In this document: piece after piece, positions 47,737 to 58,607 of the stretch
Position numbering within the stretch: the first letter of the stretch is position 1
Layout of the letters: the number at the start of each line of letters is the position of its first letter
NCBI RefSeq assembly: GCF_036711975.1
Contig: NC_091972.1
Span: 14,761,001 to 14,825,000, forward strand
Source of the DNA: Onthophagus taurus
Lineage: Eukaryota > Arthropoda > Insecta > Coleoptera > Scarabaeidae
Direction of reading: 5' to 3'
Length of the DNA stretch: 64,000 nt
Notes under the pieces: model-generated
The model's input: only the letters and a program-made list of their open reading frames with translations
Database searches by the model: none
What the model was told of the DNA's origin: nothing
Made by a program: the position numbers and the translations under genes

Positions 47737-50700
47737 ATGTCGTCTCCAACTCCGGATATACAAAAATCCTCAGACCATGCCTATCAAGTCAGCGAATCGA
47801 GCGATCATGCTCTTCTCTCGCACGCTCATTCTTGCCCGTGTACCACCGATAAAAGCTCGACCGAAACGAAAACGGAAACTTCTCACACCCACTGCACCCA
47901 TCATCATCATAACGTCCTCATGACCCACGTTCCACCCCCAGCCACCAGCCATATTCATCCTCCCATCAGTCAAGCTGTTCACGTGCACGTTCACGCCTCC
48001 CCAAAATCGGGGCACGCACCGAAAATCAACGTACAACAGCAACAGCAACAACCACAGCCAAAGTGCACTTGTCATCTGCAGGATAATGTGGAGGGCGTGG
48101 AAAATGTCGTCGTTGAAAGTAATAATCAAGGAGGTGGCGTTGTCGGAAGGAAAATTGAAGCTGATGACAGGATTGAAGTGTCTCCGTTGCCGCCTGCTTT
48201 ACCACCGAGGCCACCACCAAGACCTAGATTAGATGGTGGGGGAACTTTAACATCTAGGACATCACCAAGAGATAGTAAGTGAAGTGAAATTACCAACACA
48301 TGACTTTAAAGAGGATTAAATTAAGTTGATGCTATTATTCTTTGATATTTTAATGAAAGTTAAGCATCATAACACATTTTCCATTATAAAAATTTAATAA
48401 ATCCTCTCGATTAACCCAGTGCAGATGAAATTGAAACCTTAATAAGATTCTAAAAAGTAATCACCACAAACCACCCCAACTACTCTCCTATATCAAGTTT
48501 TAATTAATCATAGCGCTTGCCTTCCAATTATAACTTGTTAATATTAATTGAACAGGGATGGGTTGTTGGCCGTCATCGTGTTATATCCTAAGGGTTGGTC
48601 TTTGTAAGGGTGGGGGATAGAAATATTGACTATCAGAGAGAAATGGCTGTGTAGGAAAACGAGATTTCTCAGTGCCGTAACGTAAATTTTTTCCAAACAA
48701 ATCTTTTTTTCACCGTGATAAATTATTAAAACGTCATCGACTCGGAATCGCTTAAAATAACTTCTTAAAAACGAAATATTTTTAAGTAGCCGAAACGTTA
48801 TTTTAGCGGTAGATGATATGGGTCGAGAAAACCGCCTTAATCCCACCCCCTCTAAAATAGGGGTGGGAATCTACCTCTCTCGTCTCTGCAAAATCTCAGT
48901 TGACTCCGAGATCACATCCCGCTATGTTGTGAAGAGGTTTTTTTTGCTGCACGATGTGTGTACACAATGCAAAGTGCAGGTGCTATTAGAATGGTTTTGT
49001 CCTTTGAGGGGATGAAATGTATAAAAGTTGGAACTGAAAATTAATTATTTCGTGAAAATTTTTAGAAACTAAAATTAGTGCAATAATTTCGTGATTTTTT
49101 TTTTAAATTTAAAATGCATGGGTATCCTGTGATGCAAGTTGTACAGTATCATGTACCACCACATTCAGTTCAACCAATACCTCCACATATTAATCCTGGT
49201 TGGTTAATTAATAAGAAACTATTCTTAAAAAATAATTTAAAATTAACTATTTTTTTGATATTTTTTTAAGCAACTCCTGGTAGTGGTGGAATTAGAAAAT
49301 ATGTGTTTTGGTGTTGCATTTGCGGTGGAATGGCAACTATATTAGGAGCCTTATTCTTAGCAGTTTACTTCCTTTTAAGATCATACACTTCAACATTAGG
49401 ATATTTTGAAACCATACCAACATTCGTGCCTGCCACTATGGTAAAAAATCTAATTATTACATCAAAAATTTTATTTTTACTAAATCTTACTTTTGCAGTT
49501 AATTTTAACTGGATTATGTGTAATGAGTTTAGCACGACGAAAAAATAGATACAGTTATTTGGTAAGTTGCCAAAAAAAAACGTTCAAAAACCCATTCATC
49601 ATCAATCCATCTCTTTCAGATTAAAGTATGTGGCTTATGCTGCTTAGTTTGTGCATTAACATGCGTTTTGGTAACAATCACAACAACAGTAATCCATATG
49701 AATCGACTACAAGCACTCAAAGAATGTGTATACACTCAAAAGACAAGGACATGTACTTGTTACTCAGTAGTCATTGAAGCACACGCAACAACCGACGAAG
49801 GAGTACGATTTGTTTTCGATTCAACTCCAGATTGCGAAGTTATTCATGGTGCTTTATATTCATGTTTACGTGCAATGTTTGGATTATCAGTTAGTGGGAT
49901 TTTAGTTTGTATATTTTCTTGTATGTTGGTTTATCAATTATTGAGGTAATTACGATTTTTCCCTATATCACGCTGAATTGAAGAATGTTGAATTCTTTTT
50001 TAGTCATGAAAGGAAAAAGATGTATTGGGAACAATTGGAGTTACGTTGTCGATCTTTTTACCAACAACACAGTGCTGCACCTTCTAGTACACATGGATCA
50101 ATGCGTGGACCCCCGATGCCTCCAGCGACTTATTGTAGTTGTTGTGAAGAATGCAGGTATCCCTCAATACCTACAGGACACCATATATATCCATGGGATA
50201 GTCACCATTCAACGGACAGGTACGTTTTCTATTGTGTTATAGATTTACAACCGCTCTATTATTAAACCACGGGATAAGTTCTATGTGAACATTTCAATAC
50301 ATTTTTTAATCTTACTAGTATTTCAAATAAATGATATTAGTTTGATGTCATATAAAAATAGATAGAACCAAGTTGTACACTTTTTGATTACACTATCACT
50401 CTGTATCATTTACATCTTATTGTCAGACCGAAAATTATTTTCAAGGTGTTTGGTTTTAAGTCAACAAGTTTGGTTATTTTCTTTACACTATTGGAGATAG
50501 AGATTAAATATTTTCACCACACTCAATTTGGCTTCCAAAAATAATTTCCAAAATAAATAATCTAAAAATATTTTCTTCTTGTTTCACTGAAATTTCGATT
50601 ACATCAATTTTTGATTACTTCTGGCTTATCAGTATGTTGTTTATGTTGAGGTGGGTTGTATAGGTTGATTTTGGAAGAATATTAGTATATTACTAAGAAT

Positions 50701-53700
50701 ATTACTATTTGTAAATCTTTCGATTGACTATGTCGAAGCTGCTTGCGGCAGAGCCGGTGCAATATGATGACTGGATTAAGGTTGATATAATATTAATCAT
50801 TGAGCCTCGGCTGTAAGCGACCTCAGCTCAATTAAAAGATCTACATCCGTATTTGATAAAGCCGAGGATGCGCTGCAATATGATAACCAGTTTTAGGTTG
50901 ATATGATATTAATCACTGAGCCTCGCCCTTAAGCGACCTCGATTTAATCAATCAAAAGATCTACAACTTCACCATATCTACATATATTTAGGCGCAGTGA
51001 TTAATATCATAGCAACCTGAAATTAGTCATAATGTTATTATCTCAGCTGCAAGCGACCTCGGTTTTACCATCTTGTTCTCTTGCTCGCAGGCTCAATAAA
51101 GAAATAATTAACAAGCTTCATGTGATAAAAATTTTTTTGTTTATCTTACAATGTCTTACAAGCATATCTATAAGTATATGAAGGACAAATTTACCACCTC
51201 CTGCAAATGACTTAGCTGTTAATGCTAAAAGCTATTTTAACAATTATCTGATAACGCGTAGATGTATCCCACCAGTTCAAAAACGTTTTGTACCTTTTCC
51301 GCTTAATCGACTCGAGAAGAGTAGCTATAGGTGTGATGATTTCAGGGTCTATGCACAAGGTGCTCTGTGGACATCTCCTTTGTCTACTCTATGAGTATGA
51401 TTATTACCCAAGAAATTAAGCTAATGTCCTTGATTGTGCTTGGGACATCTTCTACTGCCATATGGCAACTGCTTATTTATCAATAGCAGTAAAAGGAGCC
51501 TCTCCAAAACGTTGGAATTATCCATAACATCGGATATAAGTTTAATAGCTGTTATTTTCACGTGTTTTACGATGGCACAAGTATTCAGAAAGTCGAATAA
51601 GACGGTCATGAGACAGGATTATAGTCCCAGTACCTTTCCATCTGGGTGAACCATCAGTGTCCATCCCCTAAATATGTACGAATGATGATCTCTAGTGGTC
51701 TATCTATAAACATGGTGGATATTGGAAATGTCGTTCACACTAAACTCTCTACCCTCTTCCACTACCTCCACACCCTCTGCTCCTTGCCCCAGTTACCTAC
51801 CTCATACACCCCTTGCTCTCTCCCAAAATCTGCCTCCTGTCCATCGCTATACCCTCTCAACATATGTTCCAGCATCTCCCTATCCTCTCCACACAACCTA
51901 CGCCACTTTTCCACATCGTCAACCCAGTACCTGTTCGCTCTCTCCTCATTGTCACAACGGAATCTGGCCACCAATCTTTTCTCCTGCGCGACCCCTTCCA
52001 TCAATAGATACTTTGGCAGTTCTTCTGTCACTATCTCCCCATACATTTCATTATATCTCACTTCCCGTATCTGTGACCTTCTCTCCTGCCTCTGTATGTC
52101 TCTATTCCTCAGTTCTCTTCAAATTTCACCTCTTTCCACTCTTTTGTTGTTGATCCCAGTCTCCTATAATATCCTTCCCTATCTTTTTGACCATATATCA
52201 CCCTCTTCTCCTTGATTTCCCTCCAGCACTCTCCCAGGATCCTGCAATGTGGTCTTCCTTCTATACATTCTTGGTACTTCAGTGCTCTTCTCCCAGCTTC
52301 CACCTTTATTCCAATCACCTTAACCTCTTTCTCCACTATATACCCTGAAGTCTCAGTCGCCAACCCTAATACCCATCTCCTATACCTTGTTTGTATATCC
52401 TCCAGCAAATCCTTTGTTCTTTCCATCCCCATACTTCTGCGCCGTACATCATTGCGCTCCTCACCAAGTCTTCAAACATAACCTTTCTCTTTCCAACATC
52501 CCTCCCAAAAGTTTTATCCCCCCATCCCCAAAGCTGGCCCATCATCCTGTTCGGTCTTTTTGTCATTGCCCTATCGCTGTATAACCCCATATAATTATTT
52601 CCATATCTTTGGGGATCAACCCAACATTTTCTGACAGCTCCCCGGCACTGGCTCTAACCGACGCAAGATCAACTCTTATTTACACTGTTTTCTATACGAA
52701 TTTCTCCATCATTTCTCAATCTTAGTATCTACATAACCTCTGTATACAGTTTAAGTAGAGTTTTGGCGATCATCAGTAATATAGGACTGCTCATGTTACA
52801 TTTTTGTATAAAAAGAAAATAATTTCAATTTGATTTAGTGCCATCTGCAACTTGTTAAATTTTGGTCATCTTCATGGCCAACAATTTTCTACCGGTTAGG
52901 AGCTTTATGCAAGATGAGATTCCATAAAACTGGAGATAGTATTCTCGGTTGCGAATAAGTTTAGTAATTGCCCCTTGAATGGTAGCTTCACCAGTTTTTT
53001 ATTTAATTTATTTCTTTCCTTAAAGCGCTCTCAATATAGCTACAAAGATCAGATGGAATATTATGCTCTAATAAAGATTCATCAGTTCTAGAGATGGTAG
53101 TTTTATTAAAACCACCATTAAATCCCAGTGAGTGTTAGCATATTGATTAGGCTTTAATGGACCAGATTGTAGACATGAGCGCCTGTAGTGGCATCTTTTG
53201 ACATATCTAACAATTTCAATAAATAAAAGCAGAGAGTAATTGGTTTAAAAGATTTCTGGAGGATGTAATCTTCCTTGTCAGGCATAGCTTCTCGGTACGC
53301 ACTAAATTGTATAACATTAATTTCCGTTGTAACAGCGATTTCGAGTAATTTTGGCTAATAGTCATTCGTCTACGTTAGCCACTAGTTCAGCTCTGAATAC
53401 TTTCAAAATTGCCAAGTTGTGGATCTTTCTAGACCCCATATTTTGTCTAAACTCATCACCTGTTCTGGCAGCTTCTTGTACGCTGCCAATTGACAACGGC
53501 GTGGTTCCTTTGCTATTGTTAGATATTTTGTTTTTGACACCGAGAAGTTCATATTGATTTTTTTGCTGTTTTTCGAATTGGAACAGCATACATAATGTTA
53601 TATCAATTTGATTGTTCATCCATCAACGACAGGACTTCGTGTCCCAACTGATAAACCTTTCTAACTCTTTCCACGTCAGTTATTATTTCGTTTTATTAGT

Positions 53701-55717
53701 TGGGTGTGTTTACATTCTCTGGATTTGAAAATACATATTTAACACTACTTTCTCGATGTTGGAGTGTCAGTTTTATTTATCAACTTGTTTACGCTAAAGC
53801 ATAATAAATGATTATATTTTTGTGTGATTGTATTTTTTTAGATTTTGGACACCAGGTCGTGTAGGAAATTTTTACTCCCCAAATCCAGGAGAAGAAGCTA
53901 CCAATCCAGCTACTGAAACTCGTGAAAGAACCGGATGGAATTGGCGAAAACTACCATGGAATCGAGGAAATTCATCCAACCAAGAATCACAAAGGTATAC
54001 ACCATCAATAAAAGTTAGTAGTCTTAATAAATTAATTAATAACTAATTAAAACCAATTTTTTTCAGAGACAATTCCTTGACGTACCAAGGAGGTATCAGC
54101 AGCGCAGATAGTCAATATGGTTTTAGTAACCGATCCGGAGGTGACTCAACGCTTCCCATCTCATCAACCGGATCATATAGCGTATTAGATAATCGTCCAG
54201 TTGGAGGTGTTTATGTTTGGGGTCCACCTCCACCATACTCAAATCCAAATTCCCCGGCGCGACTTCCCATGCAATCTCCTCAAAGATATCATCACGTTCA
54301 TCATCACAATCACGCACATGAAAATCATTGCCAAATGAACGAAGAAAACCAATTTCGAACAAATCAGGATTTTCAATTTAGAAGAAGCAGACAATATCCA
54401 AGTAAAGATAACTATGAGAACACAACGGAAGCTGAAGGACATCATCAACCAAATGATAACAGTGAAAGCACTGACACTTCAAGTTGTGATCGAGTTTCTC
54501 ATACACTTCCGGTAAGAAAAATGAAGAAGAGGGTTGATATGTCTTCTGTTAAAGCTCAAGTAACAAATTCTAGGACGAATGTTAAAAATGTTTTTGGAGT
54601 GCAAAATGTGCAAAGTTTCCCAGAAGAATCAAAACATGAGGAGGAACATAAATATCATGAGCCTAACCTTCAAGAAGGTGGAAATTCTGGCGAAGCACAA
54701 CCAAGATTCTTGCCTAGATTACAAGGTGTTGAAAACGCTGCTTTTCAAAAACAAGAAAGTCCTCAAAAAACTGAGCCAACTGAATCTGAGGTTTATTTTG
54801 CTGATGTGAGCAGTTGCTGTAATATTTCTGTAAGAAATGACGGACAAGATTCTTCATTGTATGATGAAGCTTTAGATAATTTAAAACCTAGATTAATTTC
54901 TTTGCAATGCTCGCATAAATCACCTGAGAAAGAACAAAGTTTTGATAATAATGTACCAAATAGCGAAGACGCTGAAGATTATCTTGCTCATCGTTTGGGA
55001 AAACGACAAATGTCAACGAGAAGTCGATTACCATTTCCTTTACCAGACACAGATGAATTAACAATGCCGGAAATTGGTGAATCTTGTGGTTTACCAAAAG
55101 ATTTATCTCAAAATAGTTTATGTAGTAGTGTACAAACACCGATGACTGAAACAACAGATGTTGGGTTATCACCTTTAACGCCAACATTTCCTAATGTTGA
55201 ATGTTGCAGAAATTACTTTCCTGGTGGTGAAAAAAATCAAGATAAACGTAAAAATTTTCAAAATAATGATGAATTTTTAGCACCTGATGCACAATACGAA
55301 GTGATTCAAGAAAACTCATCTCAACAACAGTTTAGACATAATTATAACGAAAGTAGTAATTTAACCAACACCATTTCCGGGTTGAACAATTTCGGACAAA
55401 ATTATTTTTCAGGAAAAAATAATTTTAATCAAGGAAATTTTAGTCCGAAAAATATTCCCCCGAAATCATTAAATTTAAATTTAAATCAATCGCCAAGGAG
55501 GAATATCGGCACAAATATTTCAACGTTAATACAAAATTTGGGTGGAAATCCGGTTGGTTTGTTATACAGCGAAGCGAATAGCGGCGATGAAGAAGTCCAA
55601 ACGCAAGCATGTCACAGCGATGGAACGATGGATAGTGGATGGCAGAGCGGATCTGAAAAGCAAGATAGAAAACCGGAAAATGCCGAAACCGTTTCACACA
55701 TGTCTGTAAATGTATAG
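47737..55717 (+). CDS. Four-pass membrane protein with long PPxY-bearing tail
   Basis: Seven exons: 47737-48274, 49271-49440, 49499-49561, 49620-49945, 50004-50219, 53842-53994, 54067-55717; 1038 residues, frame kept throughout. The N-terminus (1-179) is cytoplasmic, His-rich at 24-86 and Pro-rich at 151-165 (LPPALPPRPPPRPRL, SH3-ligand-like). Four hydrophobic segments follow: VFWCCICGGMATIL..., TMLILTGLCVMSL, VCGLCCLVCALTCVLV, and GILVCIFSCMLVYQLL. A large Cys-containing loop (CVYTQKTRTCTCY ... CEVIHGALYSC) precedes the last one. Next is the basic juxtamembrane HERKKMYWEQLELRCRS, then a tail of over 600 residues, Ser/Asn/Gln-rich, with GPPPPYSNPNSP (PPxY, Nedd4-family WW ligand). Topology plus PPxY recalls the FAM189/ENTREP endosomal adaptors, but I cannot confirm this. 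The 3.6 kb intron 5 holds repeats. Confidence 0.8.
48275..49113. other. Intron with possible internal promoter
   Basis: Non-coding. The part near 48540-48960 is GC-richer than the surroundings (GGGTGGG patches) and could be the promoter of the short isoform (inference). Confidence 0.35.
49114..49198 (+). CDS. Alternative first coding exon of the four-pass PPxY gene
   Basis: ATG at 49114 opens 28 codons (MHGYPVMQVVQYHVPPHSVQ then PIPPHINP) ending in phase 1 before GTTGGT. That is the phase needed to join the exon at 49271 (G/CA gives Ala, then TPGSGG). It would replace the 179-residue N-terminus by 28 residues. The donor is weak beyond GT. Bases 49020-49113 could be its 5' UTR and promoter. 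Confidence 0.55.
50740..51110. repeat. Satellite-like repeat, unit about 118 bases, partly inverted
   Basis: Units at about 50758-50875 and 50876-50990 share GGTTGATAT.ATATTAATCA, then TGAGCCTCG and AAGCGACCTC, and AAAAGATCTACA. A third piece (50995-51080) begins with the inverted segment CAGTGATTAATATCATAGCA and then has GCAAGCGACCTCGGTTTTA. It is intronic. Confidence 0.75.
51720..52620 (-). mobile_element. LINE C-terminal fragment, same family as 16430-16790
   Basis: The minus strand reads KRPNRMMGQLWGWGDKTFGR, MMYGAEVWGWKEQ, VEAGRRALKYQECIEG, KDREGYYRRLGSTTKEWKE, then RYNEMYGEIVTEELPKYLL and FRCDNEERANRYWVDDVEKW. It is the most complete of three copies but frameshifted. The long plus-strand Pro/Ser/Leu-rich frames here are antisense shadows. 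It lies antisense in intron 5 of the four-pass gene. Confidence 0.8.
52760..53640 (-). mobile_element. hAT-derived fragment (CGBP1-like)
   Basis: The minus strand reads KQQKNQYELLGVKNKISNN, PLSIGSVQEAARTGDEFRQN, then NLAILKVFRAEL. I recognise this as the N-terminal zinc-finger-adjacent region of a CGBP1-like hAT transposase family. Downstream frames (HWDLMVVLIKLP) are degenerate. Intronic and inactive. Confidence 0.5.
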
Positions 55718-56479
55718 TGCTTAGGTGTTTTTGTTAATTTTTTTTTGTTGGACTATGAACGATAAAATATAATATTTATATTATGTAATAATGTGGCAAA
55801 TAGATTTATTCTTGTAACTGTCCGAAAATAATGAAAACGAGTTATGTAAAAAAATAATTCATAGAGTAATAATTTTATATCGATTGTTTTGCAGGAAATA
55901 AATCGTGTTAAATGTCAAAAATGATTTTTTTTGTTTTTATGAATTAATCGTTATGATGGTTATTTCATCAAACCTTAGTATATCTTATCTTATTAACTTT
56001 TGCTACTCAACTTTTAAAATAAATAGGGTTTCGTTGTCCGTTTTGATAGTTGTTGATGCATGTGGTAGTAATTACGTCGCCCTCTTTTCCAGAAGTCTAT
56101 AACAGAATTATTTGCAGATTCAAGTGTTAAGAATCATTGGGAAGGCAAGTAAGAGGTTTTGCATTTTGTATAGCCTCAGTTTATAATAAAAATCATATAA
56201 AAATCCTGGTTGGAATCGTCTTCAGGAAAGGACTACTAATGTCAAATTTTCTAGATGTTGCTCCTCGCTGATAACTTATGGTGGTTCTATAAAGATCGTA
56301 GATGTTTTAATGTTTCCTGAAATAACACAAAAATTAGTATCTACTAAGTAGTAGATCTCTACTACTTTCAAACATATGCAATAAAGTATGAAATGATGAA
56401 CGAGTGCCAAAAAAGAAATATTATATATTATATATTTGCAATAAAAGAAATCATTAATAGAATTTTGGCATGAAACAGA
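55718..56479. other. 3' flank of the four-pass gene
   Basis: Probable 3' UTR with AATAAA near 55897. No other feature seen. Confidence 0.45.
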
Positions 56480-56800
56480 ACAGTACCTATACTATATACT
56501 CTATATAGCATTTTTAGATATAGAACAGGTCTTTGATAGTACCAAGAGCGGAACTATGGCAAGATTTAAATAAAAAAAAGTGGACCCCAAATTAATCAGA
56601 GCAACTAAATGCTCTAATTAATGCAGAGTAATAAGTAAAAGTATGGTATTCGAAGAATTTGTTACTATGGATGGAGTAAGACACGGGAGTCCACTACTAT
56701 TTATAACTTTAATGAATGAATTGATCAAAAAGACATTTATACATAATTGATATCTCACAATGCACATTCGCAGATGATAATGATAGAGTGTTAAAAACAA
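56480..56800 (+). mobile_element. Short LINE reverse transcriptase fragment
   Basis: Reads VFEEFVTMDGV then GSPLLFITLMNELIKK (about 56640-56735), followed in shifted frame by CTFADDNDRVLKTTK, an FADD-type RT core. Truncated at both sides. Confidence 0.65.
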
Positions 56801-56869
56801 CAAAACCACAAAATTGCGTACCAAAGTACCGGTAAAAGATATCGTGGAAGGTTTACGTTAAAAACTCAT

Positions 56870-57420
56870 ACCAGAGGGATTACCGAGTTATATTTCAGCT
56901 TAAGCCATCGGATCGACAGTCATTACCAACTTCTATATAGAGCTATTTGAAGAAGCGGCCTTAAAGGCCAATTCTTAGAAACCAAATATATGGCTGCAAT
57001 ATGTCGATGATACCTTTGTTATCTAGTAACACGGCAAATAAAGCCTTGACGATTTTTAAGTCATGTAAACAGTCAACATTCAATGATAAAATTTACAATG
57101 GCGATAGAAGAGGACAACCACCCATCATTCCTCGATGTGTCAGTGACTAGGACTAGCAATGAACAACTTACAAGGTGTGTACAGGCTGTCGTGCAAGTAT
57201 GAGAAATCCAATATAGAGTAGTCAACATTGCCACAAGGAATGATACCAGAAAGTATACTTTGATAAAACGAAGATTCTTGCCAGGAGGAACTACTACCAC
57301 CAGAGCATGACTAGAGAAGCAAAAAAGAAACTTATCGTCATAAGAATAACATCAATATGGAACGTGGAAGAATTTACTGAACTCGATGAAGGATTACCCA
57401 ACGCGACAATTAGTAAGGAG
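56870..57420 (+). mobile_element. Penelope-like element reverse transcriptase fragment
   Basis: Frames read VITNFYIELFEEAALKANS, then KPNIWLQYVDDTFVI (YVDDT at 57000-57014), SFLDVSVTRTSN and QLTRCVYRLS-like text. YVDDTFV, the preceding IxNFYxExFE, and a following FLDV are typical of Penelope-like RTs rather than LINEs. It contains stops and frameshifts. Confidence 0.7.
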
Positions 57421-58607
57421 TAATTAGTTAATTCATTAATAATATAATTAGTTACTAGAGTATATATTGTCAACTTTTCACCGATTTTGTCACATTTGAA
57501 GTAGTTTCTGAAGGTGTAATATGGCATACAAAACGTCGAAGAGTATTATGGTCACCCTGAAGTTTTCAGTTTTATTTCTATATTTGTTTTATTGTTTTCT
57601 GTATTTTGAAGCTTCTTTTAGTCTCCTAATAGCAAATTTGTTGAAATATTGATTCCAAGTTAGGTTATTATTGCTGAGATTATATCTTATTCTTATCTCA
57701 TGTTGTTGCGTATTCTCCAACTTTCCCTGCTTTTTCTTTCTTCTAAGTAGGTATTGTGACGAATGTGATGATGAAAGAAAGATCAGAAATACATTTCTAT
57801 CCCCAGGCTTAATATTATCAAACAACACAATGACTGTATGGGTGGTATACATCTTATTGATCGTATGATTAGTTACTACTGAGTCAACAGCAAAACTAGA
57901 AAGTGGACTGTAAAACAATTTTGCACTTTGGATTTGTTATTAGTTAATGAATGGATACTCTACCGACAGGATAGAAAGAAGTTAGGAGATACTAGTAAAA
58001 ATATCTTAGATTATTAAGTTTATCGTTGAAAAAAATATAAATATATATTTTCCATAACCCTGAATCCGTTTTTGATGCCCAATTTATCATATCTAGCACC
58101 AGTTAGGCTGGGATCTAAAGAGGTTAAGTTAGTAGTCGCTACCATACGAAGCGCCTCTCTCAACTATTACATCAAGGACTCTCAGGATAATTTTTTATTT
58201 TGTAATTACTTAATCATAAATACTTTTTAATTTTTGTGTTGTCTGTCTCCTTGTATATTTATGAATGTCTTGATGTTGGAAGAATCCATTTAGACCTTTT
58301 AGCTGATTGTATTCGCATACTTGAATATTCTACGTGACAAGATTCATTATCCTTAGCATCTACTTGATTCGTCATCTTGCTTTAAACTTGATTATAATAC
58401 ATATAAAAATGAATATAAATCGATATTTTGAACGAATTTTATAAAACCTATTTGTACAATTAACATTTGTGTTTACGTTTTAGGCAAAGTTTACTTACAT
58501 GACACAAAGTAAAATATTATCCAGCGATAAAATTGTAGAAATAGAATAATAATACCATTTTCATAATTGCAACTAAAGTTTGTGAAAGTGAACAGTTATA
58601 AGCAGTG
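57421..58607. other. Upstream region of the FAMeT-domain gene
   Basis: AT-rich; no recognised feature. It should contain the promoter of the gene starting at 58608. Confidence 0.4.

Larger units (their letters stand above)
50220..53841 (+). other. Intron 5 of the four-pass PPxY gene
   Basis: A GTACGT donor and TTTTTTTAG acceptor bracket 3.6 kb. Besides the satellite, LINE and hAT fragments listed separately, no coding exon was found; the first 500 bases are plain AT-rich sequence. Confidence 0.6.

Noticed and set aside
47770-48220. Minus-strand frames opposite the His-rich first exon
   Set aside because: Shadow frames; the plus strand has in-phase splice sites and continuity with the membrane protein.
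49978-50265. Overlapping frame beginning just before 50004
   Set aside because: The extension before 50004 is intron; the true exon starts after TTTTTTAG and keeps the SHERKKMYWEQ frame.
51646-52594. Long plus-strand Pro/Ser/Leu-rich open frames
   Set aside because: They are the complement of a LINE fragment whose minus-strand reading gives recognisable conserved motifs.
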